Source of the DNA: Lutjanus erythropterus | Lineage: Eukaryota > Chordata > Actinopteri > Lutjaniformes > Lutjanidae | DNA length: 64,000 nt | Reading direction: 5' to 3' | Assembly: GCA_020091685.1 (NCBI GenBank) | Contig: CM034607.1 | Location: 745,176 to 809,175 of the forward strand | Shown: positions 42,201-55,200 of the stretch, one piece after another | Position numbering within the stretch: position 1 is the stretch's first letter | Layout: every line of letters starts with the position of its first letter | Notes under the pieces: model-generated | Database searches by the model: none | Seen by the model: the letters and a program-made list of their open reading frames with translations, nothing else | Told to the model about the DNA's origin: nothing | Translations under genes and position numbers: made by a program

Positions 42201-43190
42201 ACTATATTATTGTATACTATAATACACATAATAGATATATGCATTATATACACTATAGAGTATAATAATTCTACACTCTGTAGTCTCACTGTCCCACCCA
42301 CAACACTATCTGATTGGTTGTACATCACAAGTAATAGCCAATCAACACTGAAGGCTCTGTCACAGACAGGCTGCAGGCTGTTTTTGTGAGTCACAGCAGC
42401 AGCAGACATCGCTGAAGATACAATAAACATCACAATCTTATGATCTATCTGTGACAAGCACATCCAGTTTCTCAGGTAAACCCCTGAAAATGCCTGAAAG
42501 CATGGTCAGATGTCACCTGATAGAGGTGAAACTGACAGCTTTTAAATAAGTCCCCCCTCCTTTTTTAAGCCTCTGTGTCCCACAGTACAGCAATTCAGAG
42601 TAAAACACAGCACACATTTGTCTTGTCTTTTCCCTGTCTCGTCATTTTACTCTGCATCAGAGATTGAGAGTTTTTACTTTAAAAACTAACCACAACTGTA
42701 TTTCATACTACGATGGTTATGTTTAGTCTGCAGATCACACACGAGCTGAACCATGGGAGGTGACCCACATGGGCCACGGGTCAACTGCAATCTGTTGTGT
42801 CCCTAGTACAAATGAACCAGTTACTGTTTTAATGTTGACCACCTGCATGCATCTGTGGAATCACTCACTGTAGCTCCTGATGACTCCAACATTATCAGGT
42901 GCTGTGATTGTGGATGTAACATTAATGCTACTTTCAGTCGGTTTTCTTTCTCATTGCTATTGGAAGGAATGAGTTTCAAACCCAGACAATGAGCAGTATA
43001 TTAGTGAAAAAATGAGTGAGTCAAGCTCACGAATGATCAGTGGAGAGAACAGATAGCTGGGGTCATTCAAGGTGAGCAAGAACAGAGAGACAGAAGGGTT
43101 CTATTTAAACAGCCAGAGTTTGGAAATGATAAGTGGATTTACTGAGGAGACTCAGTCTGTTGTATTACTGCAAAGAATAGGGACATAGGG

Positions 43191-43259
<69 letters not shown>

Positions 43260-46200
43260 ACAAATGCCTTTTCAAGGATTCAGGAATTTAAATAGAATAC
43301 AGTGAAAATATGAAACAAAATAAATACATATACACCCAGGAAACAATTCTGTTGTACATTCTTTGAATTTATGTCAGGTTGACATACATTTATGTCATAC
43401 AATTAGACAGACTAAAAGTTAATGTGTGTTACAATGAAGAGACAAATATGTCTGTTTTCTGTACTTTAACACAGCCTCTTAATATACACTGGTAACTGCA
43501 CCATGTCTCAACACAGCTGAGTTCTCCTGCTGCAAAATCTCTTTTTCTTTCTGCATTTAGTGATGTTAAGTTCAAGTTCAACTTTATTCTCATGTATATT
43601 AAAAATACAAAGAAATTGTTGTGCTGGCTCTCTTTGCCTTAACATGTGTTGTGTTATGTGTGTATGTGCTCATACACAGGATCTCATTCATTGTATACAC
43701 AGCATATAATAAATCACAGCAATGTGGAGTGCTAATGTGTCAGCTGTTCAGCAATTTGTCTGCCTGTGGAAGGAAACTATTGCTGAGATGGGTGGTGTGT
43801 GATCCAGTTACATTTTTTTAATGTGACGAGTGAGAACAGAAGATGAGCAGGGTGGTGCAGCGTGTGAATGTTGTGAAGTTGTGGTAGTTCTGTGCCAATT
43901 TTTGCTGCTGTATTTACAGCCCTTTGAAGCAGTCTGCAGTCCAGTCAGGTTGCCAGACCACACTGTGATGCAGACACTCAGAAAATATACTCTTCTGTGC
44001 CTTCTTGAAGATGCAGTTGGTATTGAGAGACTGTCTGAGGGTTGGTGTTAAGGAAGAACCACAGGCTTTCTCAATTTGGATGTCTAGTCTCCACTCTAGA
44101 AAGCCAGGGGCCATGCTAGATGAGTGTTTTTGTCATCCAACACCATGATTGGGCGTACAGCCCCAAGTTCAAAAATGTTGGGACATTGTGTAAAATGTAA
44201 ATCAATTCAGAATGCAATGATTTGCCAATATTTTTTGACTTTCATTCAACTGAATACAGTCCAACAACAAGATATTTAATGTTCAAACCGATAAACTTAA
44301 TAGTTTTTTGTAAATATACACTGATTCTGAATTTCAAGCCCGCAACATGTTTCAAAAAAGTGACGGGGGCAGCAAAAGACTGTGAAAGTTAAGGAATGCT
44401 CAAAAAACACTTGCTTGGAACATACCACAGGTAAACAGGTTATTTAATAACCGGTGACATAATCATGATTGGGTATTAAAGGGGCATCCTCAAAAGGCTC
44501 AGCTGCTTACAAGCATGGATGGGGGGTGGTTCACACTTAAAGATCTGAGATGTGAGATGGACTGACGCAAAGTGGAAAAGTGTGCTGTGGTCTGACAAGT
44601 CCACATTTCAGATTGTTTTCACTAATCATGGACGTCGTGTCCTCCAGGCTAAAGAGGAAAAGGACCATCCAGATTGTTACCAGCACTAACTTCAAAAGAC
44701 AGCAGCTGTGATAGTATGAGGGTGTGTTAGTGCCCATGGCATCATGGGTAACTGTCACATCTGTGAAGGCCCCATTAATGCTGAAAGGTACATACAGGTT
44801 TTGGACATATGCTGCCATCCAGACAATGTCTTTTTTTAGAGACATCCCTGCTTATTCCAGTGAGACTCATTGTGCATGTGTTCCAACAGCGTGTCTTCAT
44901 AATAAAAGAGTTCAGGTACTAGACTGACCTGCCTGCAGTCCAGATCTGTCTCCCATAAAAATGTGTGGTGCATTATGAAGCACAAAATACAACAACAGAG
45001 ACCCTGAACTGTTGAGCAGCTGAAGTCATATATCAAGCAAGAATGAGAAAGAATTTACCTTTAAAACTTCAACAATTAGTGTCCTCCTTCCAGAAGATGC
45101 TCCTGTCACAACTTTTTGGAACATGTTTCAGACATCAAATTCAAAATAAGAACATTAAATATAATGCACTGTATTCAATTGAATATAGGCTGAAACGTTT
45201 TTATTTATGTTTTGCACAATGTGCCAACTTTTATGGAAATGAGATTGTAGTAGCTATATGCTGGGGTGGTGATCCATGGTAACATGGGCATTAGAAGCTT
45301 GTGCACAATTCATTTTATCCAAATCAGTTTTATTTGTATAGCACCAAATCCTAACATATATGCAGACAGTGCCTGCATGGCTCCATGAGCAAGGAAAACC
45401 CGGCTTTCTCTGTCAGTCTAACAGCAATGATGAATTTATTGCTTCAGTTTTCATTTACCATCAACACTAAAAGGGAAAGCCCTTAGTCTTTAAAAATATT
45501 GTACATGACCTCAGTCCAGACTGTGAAGTGGACCTTAATTATGTCAGATTGATAATAATTATTTAAAGCACTTTTACAAGTTGTAATATCTTTTAAGGGA
45601 CACATCATTGCTGTGTGTCCAGGTATTGTTAGGTAAGGTATTGTTCTATGAATTATATGGAGAGAAAAGTGCGATTATTAGTGACAAATGTGTTTTTAAC
45701 AATGCACAAATAAAAAGATTTACAAATGTATATGTTAGATGCATTTGTCTTCCTATTAATGGACTGATACCACCCATTTTGAATAAATGTGAATGAATTC
45801 CACATATCTGGACAAAGCCAATAAGTATGTCTATCCAGATGGTGTTCTGAAAAAGGACTCAGCCTCTACATGCAGGATAAAAACAGTACAATTAGTCAAG
45901 TTAGCAAAACTCAAAGACATTTGACACCATCATTCTGTGGAAGCCAGTAGGGGAGCTAAATAATGGAATAAGAATATTTTTATATTGTCTGATCAGATGC
46001 TGAGCAGGTGATGAGCTGCTGCATGTGTTGGAAGAAAAGCCTTCTCCACAATTCCACATGAAATCACTACTTTCCACCAGCATGAAATAGAACAGAAGAG
46101 GAGAAGAGTCTCAAAACACACAGAAATGTAAAGGGGTAGTTCACCCAAAAATGAAAATTCAGTCATTATCTACTCACCCTCATGCCGATTGAAGGTCAGG

Positions 46201-49200
46201 TTTAGTTTTTTAGTCCACAAAAACATGCTGGAGTTTAACAGGAAAACAGTGTTGCAGAATCTCCCAAATAATGGAAGTGAATGGTGACCAGTTTTCAAAT
46301 GTAAAAAAAGGAACAAAATAGAAACGTAAAATGTCTTCATACTGTTTGTCTGGTATAATCCAAGTCTCCTAAAGCCACAACATGCTGTTTGCACACGTCA
46401 CACCACACACACACAGTTCAGACTGTGTGCATGTGCACGTGAACATGGCTCCAAGCTGAGGATTTACAGTGGAGATTCAAGCTAAAAACATGGAAATTAT
46501 GTCTTTTAAGTGAACTTGGCATGTTGGGGCTTTGGGAGACTTGGTTTACAGTAGACAGTCAATATGGAGGCATTTTATTTTTTTTTTTTCTTTTGTTGTT
46601 GTTGTCTTTTTGTTTGAAAACTGGTCACCATTGTTTGGGTGAACTATACGTTTAAGCCATGTAAGATGAAAGCAGTATCAGCAGTGTAAATAAAAGCATA
46701 AAACTAAAATAAATAGAATTTGAAAAATATGCACATGAGGTATTTCATATGCAAATGTTAGACTAGTGAAGTCAAAGTTGTACATTTACTGTATAAAATA
46801 ACCATTTGTATTTCTAAACTTGTTTGACATTTTGTTTTAAATTAGATGATATTTGTTTATTATTTTATTCACAGATCAGAACACAAGTGTGTGTATCATG
46901 AAGTATCACTAACACAGACTTTTTTCTTCATAGTTAGAACAAGACACAGCTGTACTAGATACATTTTACAAGTAATGGTAAGGCATTTATAGTTTCTTTA
47001 AGAGACAGTTCACCCTAAAATCAAAAATTCATATTTTTCCTCTTACCTGTAGTGCTGTTTGTTCACCTAGAGAGTTTTGATGTGAGTTTTCGAGATGTCC
47101 TTAAAGATGTCTGCCTTCTCTCCAGTATAATGGAACTATGGCACTAAGCTTGTGGTACTCAAAGCGCTAACATTTTCTTTAAGAAAAACTCAGCAGCAAT
47201 GGCTGTGTTCAAAAATCATGACCCACTTTCTCAAGATAATCCACACAGCTTGCCGTGAGTAGTTTCATGTAGGAACTATTTTCTATCTACCATGAAAGAA
47301 AGATGAGTGCTGTCTAGTTCCATTATATTGGAGAGAAGGTAGACATCTCTACAGCCGATATCTCTAGACTCACACCAAAACTATCTAGATGCATAAAAAT
47401 ATGTATTTTTGAATTTGAGGTGAACTGTCCCTTTAGTGTTAGTGAGGATAGCTGGGATTGAGTGATTTGTCTGTAATGAAACCTAATTGATTACGTAAAA
47501 CTTTTAACCCTTGAAGGAGTGGGGCACAAGTGGCAGTCATGTTTAATCAACATGCTGAAGAGTCATTTGAAACTGTAATTGAACTAATGAAAATTGCGTG
47601 CAGACAGAGCAGAGGTCTAATTGATGGTAATAAAGCAAATAATAGATTATTAATGTGAACTGTTAAACACTGTCATTTGTAGTTATAAAAATGCAAATTG
47701 GAAAATGAGGAAAATGTCATTAGAATCACATCAGTGGTGTTCATATGCAGATTTCAAAAGCCTTTTGCATTCTTTTTCACTTAAAGCACAACATGTTTGA
47801 CAAGCCTTTCATATAAAGACTCGGTCTGATAAAAAGTATCATCACAAACAGAGATGCAGTCATTAATCTTTCAGCAGCGACCTTACATTTTTCGTTATCC
47901 TTCTCCATCCAGCCGGGCCTTCCTGCTGCTTTCACATGCAGAGATGTCGACCAGACCTTCCCATGTGATCAAAGTAACCTTGACTTTAACAGCTTTCTCC
48001 CAAACTAACACAGATACACCTTCCTCCAGGCTCTGACAGAGCTCACTGAGCTGCGTGTCGGCAATGACTTTGTTCTTTAATCAGGATAAACACCAGTCAC
48101 ACTGAGGTTTCAAAGTTGAAGTACAGTAACTAACAGCTTTAAAGAGAGATTATGTAACTTTTGAAGAATGAAATAACTCAATTTTCTTTCGCAAATACAA
48201 AAGTTGAATTCATTGGCAATAAAACACATCTTTTCTTAAACCTTATGCTAACAGGTGAAGTTTAACCACTACTGAATTCTTAATGTTGAAATTACCATTT
48301 AAGCATTGACACATTTTACTTTGAAAATCATCTTTCTATGGTTTGTATTCCTCTCTTTGAAATTCTCACCTGGCCATTTCAAACTTAATTTATTTTTTAA
48401 CATTTAATTTTGATCTATTTTTGCAGAAATTCAGTGTCGAGTTTTTAAAAAAGTGTATTGAAGATGCTTAAATTCCAATTCCAATTTAGGTTAACTTAAA
48501 TTGCTTAAACTGGATCAGTCAATCTGAAGGTGAAAAGACCAACATTCAAGATGAAAAATTCATACATAACTCAATATGGTTAAAATATGAGAATAACAGA
48601 GCACACTTTCAGGCAGCCTCTCATGAAAGATTCATAGTGTTGCACTCTTTTCTTCACATGAAAACTGACAGAAATAGTCATATGAGGAATGAAGGAGCAG
48701 AGCTGAGAGGGAAGTTAAAACTCTTTTCTCACCACTGCACAGCTGACCGATCACGGCATGAAGTGGGTGTGAATGTCACATTGTGAGGTTGTAGAAAGTT
48801 GATGTGTTTGTTTGTCTTTCATATCATATTGATATATTGTGTAAAATGTTAGCTAACAATAGTTGACTATCAGTTTAGTCATCAGGTCTCTGAATGAAAT
48901 CACCCCACTAAGTTTGCTTTCAAATAAATGTTAAGCTAAAAGGAGCAGCATCAAAAAACTTCATGGGTTGCTGACATGTCCTGTTAGTTTTACCCAGTTT
49001 ACCTGATTGTTGTTGGTTGTGAGCCTGTTTATCCTCCATATTAACCATATCAGGAGCACAGATGTATTGTTAGTGTCAATAAGCTGATTAACTCAAAGTA
49101 AAGAGCTTCACGACGAGGGTACTTTGTGAAACTACTGTGAACACACTGTACAAGACATAAGACATGAGAGACAGCTTTGCAGGCCTGTCACAGTGATGAA

Positions 49201-52200
49201 ATTGCACCGATTATTGCACCACTGATTCATCAAGAAATTAGTTCTCTATAATGTTGATAAGTTACCAGATTACCAATACTCTGTATAGAAACACACTAAG
49301 CCCCAAATCCAGAGAGAAAGAGTGAGAGAGGAGCTCAAACAAACTATTTATGTTTACAGGCAACGACTTCTCCTGCAATGCCCTCCTCGATCATATCTAG
49401 AAAGGAACCCTTAATTTGCAAAACTCTTGCGAGAACATGGTTTTGGCTAGAATAATAACTCTTAGCAGGTCAGGGCTTCCCTTTAAGACAAGTCCTGCCA
49501 GACTTTTAGCAGGTCTGGGGTTGCCTTTGAGACATGTCCTCCTGCCAGACTTTTAGCAGGTCTGGGGCTCCCTTTGAGACATGTCCTTCTGTCTGCCTGA
49601 GATACCTACACTGTTTGCAGTCACTTAATTTGTTGCTACTCGTGTTTTATAAGTAATATCACTTGCCATGTGGACAAACCTGCTTTCTGCCCCCAGCTGA
49701 CATGCATCTTTGTGATGAGACTGCACTGAAACCTGTCCATGTCAGTGGACAAAGTTTAGAGCTCAGTAGAAGCATAGTGCAGAAAAGCCTGCCACATTTT
49801 TTGAAAATTTTCTGGGGACCCATAAAGCACATACCTGATCTCATGTACGATGCTGCATCACTTCCCTTTAACCACAGAGGGTGACAAAGGGGTTTCCAGT
49901 TCAATAAATCAATCAGGCTGCTTGTAGTGTTACAAAAATAGAGTTTAATAAATTTGATAATTTAGGACATTTCCAAAATATAAGACATGCAATCAGTAAA
50001 GCACCTTGAACTGCATCAAGAGGTGGTATTTTTATACACTTTTGTAAGCAGTTCCACTCTCCCTGTAGCCTTCAATGTGTGCACCCTTTTTTTTGTTGTA
50101 GAAGATTTATGATAGGTCTGAATGTTTTTTAACCCTTTCTGTCTGTTCCCCCAGGCCCAACAGGAGACCCAGAAGGCAGCTCTGAGATATGAGAGGGCTG
50201 TGTCCATGCACACTGCTGCTAGAGAGATGGTGTATGTGGCAGAGCAAGGCCTCCTGGCAGACAGGAACACCATGGACCCAACCTGGCAGGAGATGCTCAA
50301 CCATGCCACCGCCAAGGTACGCACCCAGGCTTCTGTCTGACCAGGGAACTGTGCTGTATTCTATACAGGCTACACGTTTGACCCATTAAATGCAGTAGAT
50401 GGTGTCTTTGAACCCAGCTGATATGCACACTTGTTAACAAGGTTATAAAGGCTGATGCTGTGTTCCATTTACTTTGAAAGATTAAGATATGTTATCATAT
50501 TGTGTCATTTTGCATCTTTTTAATGCTATTGTCTGACTGATGACGGATATGTATTCAGCAATACAAGGTGTTCATCATCCAAACAAATCTCTGCAGTCCT
50601 CTGATGAGGTGATTGGATTTTGGAGGCATTTCACACTGAGGCATCCCTGATGTGTGTTTGTATGTATGGAAGTGAGTTGTTGCTGTCCATATACCTGAGG
50701 AAGGCCAGACAGACCAAAATGTTGGAATCAAATAAAACATTTCAGCAGTAAGTGAGACAGTGTGGTGGAATTCTTACCTGTACATCTACCATATGTGAGC
50801 TAGATAATCAGTCATCATGAATTTATTTAGTTCAAAGTCAAAGTCTCTTTATTGTCAATACCACATATGTACAGGACATACAGAGGATCGAAATTTCATT
50901 ACTCTCAGACCCCACAATGGAGTAAACATAAATCTAAAAACTGTACATTATAAATACAAGTGTAAAAAAGAGATAAAATAATTTGAAATAAAATAAAAGT
51001 AGAGGATAAATGGATAAATACAAAAAAACATGGGGAGCTGTCTCAGTGACAGTAGTGCAAAACAAAGCAGAGGTGGCTTATGTCTGCTGGTGTGCATACA
51101 GTGTTCCTGAGTAATTCAGGAAGTAGTTCAAGTAGTAGTTCAGGAGCACGTGTGTGCAGGGGGCAGCCTTAAAGGAGAAATCTGTAATATATTTACTGTG
51201 ATGAATCATAAAATGGCCATGATTTGTCATCAGAAATTAAGGAAATATACTAACCATTATTTTCATAGTTGATTAATCAGTCAATAGTTTTTGCTTTTAA
51301 ATGTCAGAAAATGGTAAAAAACTGTTGGTCAGTGTTTCCCAAAGCCCAAGATGACATCCTCAAATGCCCTTTTACTCACAACCCAAAGCTATTCAGTTTA
51401 CTGTCAGAGAAGAGCAAAGAAACAAAAAAATATATCACATTTAAGAAACATGAATCAGAGAATTTTGACTTTTTTAATTTAAAAAAATAGTTGCCGATTA
51501 AATTAATAGATGAAAAATTGATTAATCGTTGCAGCTCTGGAAACATGTTAAGTTGAAATACTCTGAGAACAATGCTACAGCCAGTGTCCTCTTAAATGTC
51601 CTGTCCAGGAAATTTAGTGTCTGTTTATGAGTTGTAAGAAATCGTTAATAATGTTTTAGAAGGAGTAGATGTTTATAACAGCTAAATTAGGCAACATCGC
51701 ATAGCTTTCAGGATAACGGGCTTAGCTTTACATTGACAGACAACTGACAATTATAAACAGCTGATGCACTTACAGTGGAGGACTGTTCTGCTTGGTATTG
51801 TCAAATTACAATGAAGCACTTATCTTGCGCTCCTGCAGCCTGCCTGGACTTCCTTGAGTCTGGGGAAGAGGGGGTGTGGGGAAACTACTCACTTCAACCA
51901 GGTGGCGTATGTAATAGGATTTTAACCTATAATAAACTGTCTATGGCTCCAACTCACTATTTAGACTACAGTACTTTTTTTGAATGTGCAATTGTTACTA
52001 ATATTTCCTTTAAATGGACTGAGAATCAAGCCTGAAAGATGCTTTGGGTTACATTTCCGAGGTGCTCTGAGCAATGTGTCTGCTGTCAGAAGTGAAAAAC
52101 AGAACTGAAACATGTTACGCTTGTTGTTCACCATCTTTACGCACTGATGACGAACATGCAATGCTAATTTAGATGCCAAAGCAGCTATTATACTATTATT

Positions 52201-55200
52201 ATTAATACTATTATACTGTATCTGCTGTGTGTTACGATTGGAAAGTGTGGTTTGGTATTGGAAACATTATAAAGTGATGATGATCACAGTAGCTTGAAGA
52301 GATTCTCAGCTGAGTCACTCACCAGGTCAAGCAAGTGGTTGAATGAATATCCAGTGTTCCATCGAGCCACAGTCAAAGTTTGAGCAGTATGGATCAAAGA
52401 GATCCAGTCTCCTTTTCTCTGGTATGAAACTTTAAAGGTCATTGTTCTGTTGCAGTTTTAATGATTGATGGAGACCAGGAAAAGTGCCTGCAGAGTTCAG
52501 CTGGAGCTGCTGCTGTGGTTAAGTCTGGTCTGCAAGTCAGGCCAGTGAGCTTAGAAATTTCTGGAAAATCATGGAATTTAAACAGACAAAGTTCAGTGAA
52601 TATGAGGGATGCAAGACACCAAACATTTCATGCACCTTGGTTCTGAGGCCACAGTTTAGTGTGTTTTTTTTTTAATATTTTGGGGCTTTTATGTCTTTAA
52701 TTGATAGGACAGCTGAAGTAATGACAGGAAAGTAGGAGGTGACATGCAGCTAAGAACCACAGAGTGGAATCGAACCCACAGCTGCTGTTGAGGAATTACA
52801 GACTATGGGCCTCATTCAACAAGAAGAAATGTCTTCTTAAAACCCACTTACACAGTTTTCATAAAGATTCTGGCATTCACTTAAGTTTTATTTTGTCAGG
52901 TTTGTTCTTGGGTAAGAATCTACGAACGTTCAAGCACACACATTTGAGTGACATATTTTTACAGGCAACAACTTTATGCAAAATGTATACATATATATAT
53001 GTATATTTGTCTATACAGTAATAGCAAATGTTAACATTTTGAGCACAATCTAAGAACTTCAGTAGCACTTTTTAAAGAAATGGACATGTTGAAGAAGAGA
53101 ACATGTATTACTTTCTTAGTAATAGTACATGAATAAATACTTAAATGTTAATTTAATTTTATGTAGCAAGATAAGAGTAACATGTGTTGGTCACAGGCCT
53201 TTTTTACAGAAGACATGCTGACATGTCTTAGTAAGAAAAGCACAGATATAAATGATCAAATGAATCTCCTTTTAGCTGCTTCAGTTTCAGGGTCTTGTTA
53301 TTGTGCCTCCTGGCTCAGTGCTACACTGTCATCACTTACTGGGACACAGAGTGCAAATATAGTGTAGGGCTACACAGTATGGTTGAAAATCATATTGTGG
53401 TTATTTTGATAGATACTGTGATATGATTCATGACTAGTGAGAATAATAATTTTTGCATCATGAGTTTCATTTTCACTGAAAAAAGATGATTAAAATCATG
53501 ATGATGTGATATTTGTTGGAGTCTGTACCAAACATGTTTTCTTGGAGAACAAGATTTGTTTGGCCAGGACATCTCTGCAGCACTGCAGTACTTCATTATA
53601 ATGTTGTTTGTTATATATTATATTGTTATAATGTTTGTTAGATTACAATTAATCTGCAGACTTACTGTTATTAGGACCTCCAGTGTTCCTCCTCATATGA
53701 CAAGTCAAAATATGTGCTGTGAAAAAGGCCTGTTGAATGTGTGTCCACTCAAATATCAGACTCATGGTGGACTACAGACAGAGGCTAATGTGTGATTTAT
53801 GAGGTCCTGCAGTGGACCGGCTCTCACTCATCTTTCTTGTGCTGGTCAGGTGAACGAGGCGGAGGAGGAACGCCTCCGCAGCGAGCGGGAACACCAGCGA
53901 GTCACACAGCTCTGCCAAGATGCAGAGGCTCGAGTCCAGACCCTCCAGAAAGCCCTGAAGAAGGTCATCCTCAAATCCAAACCCTACTTTGAACTCAAGG
54001 CTCAGTTCAATCATATTCTGGAGGTGTGTACCATTTTAACAGTGAAGATAAGAAAAATAAACCATGTGTTCATACTGCAAGCTAATGATGTTACTTTTTA
54101 ACCAGGAGTGAGCAGGGAAACAGGCTCTGTGTGACACTCCTCATGCTCTCTCACTCATGCTCTTGACCTTTCAGCTGCAGTGTTAACACAGAGTCTGCAA
54201 AATGTGTGTGTTGTCATGTCCATGATTTATCTTACATGCTGCCAATTTTGGCCACGTGTTTTTACAAACTGCCAGTCAAAGCATCCAACCTTTCTGCTTT
54301 GAGATTCTTCAATAACATTTTTTTAGGGCTAAGTGGAGAAATCTGAGCTGAATTGCTTTGTGGTGACTTCATATGTAAGTCATTACTTTGATATACTCAT
54401 TCAGTCTGCAGTGTAGCTAGTTTAGAAGTCGGGCGAAAAACTTGATTCTTTGATGCATCCTGATTCGGGCGTGGAAGATTCAGAATTGATTTACAAATGA
54501 CACAAATTGAGTTTCATCGATGGCTTTCAACAGAGCTAATAACAAAAAAATTCCACCCACCCCTAAATGAAACATGTGCACCTCATTTACTTATAAACTA
54601 GACTACTTCTTGAGTTTTAGTTAGGATGGCTGAACATGAGCAGCTGCAGATGGAATCCAATACAATCAGACCAGCAGCCTGTAAAATTCTGATGCATCAT
54701 CAAAATGCATCAGTAATCAATTTATCATCACATTGTAGCCTTCTGGAATCAAATATAATTCTGAGGTACAAAGAGATTACCACCCCTAAGCTGGTTCATA
54801 CACCACTGATAAACCACAGAATTATAGAGAAACATCAGGCTACACTTCTGTTCATACTCAGCTCACTCTCTCCCTCTCTCTCTCTCTCTCTTTCTCTCTT
54901 TTTCATCAGTTGATGATTTTTAGAGTACATTCTATGTTCCCCTCTGGCACCTGGGGCTGTATACACAGCATTTGATACGCATGTATGTAGTGGCGGCGTT
55001 GTGTGGTGTTGATATGTGTTCTTCAATTGTACAAGCGTATTCCATCACCAGCCTAACTGATGCAATCAGCTGACACAGCTGGTATTTATTAACTGTTTCC
55101 AGACCCCAAACTGCTCCTGATGATGGGTTTTAAATGAAGCTTTTATGTGGTGAATATCGATGGATCTCTTTGACTTTGGGTAGAGCTCTCATGTTTATTG

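Noticed and set aside
42158..42463. Minus-strand ORF of 101 codons
   Set aside because: Partly AT microsatellite and polypyrimidine sequence, probably inside a decayed hAT-like element; no domain seen.
49663..49884. 73-codon ORF following a CCCCCAG acceptor-like site in sh3bp5l intron 3
   Set aside because: Including it would insert unrelated residues into a conserved coiled coil, and no protein family is recognised.
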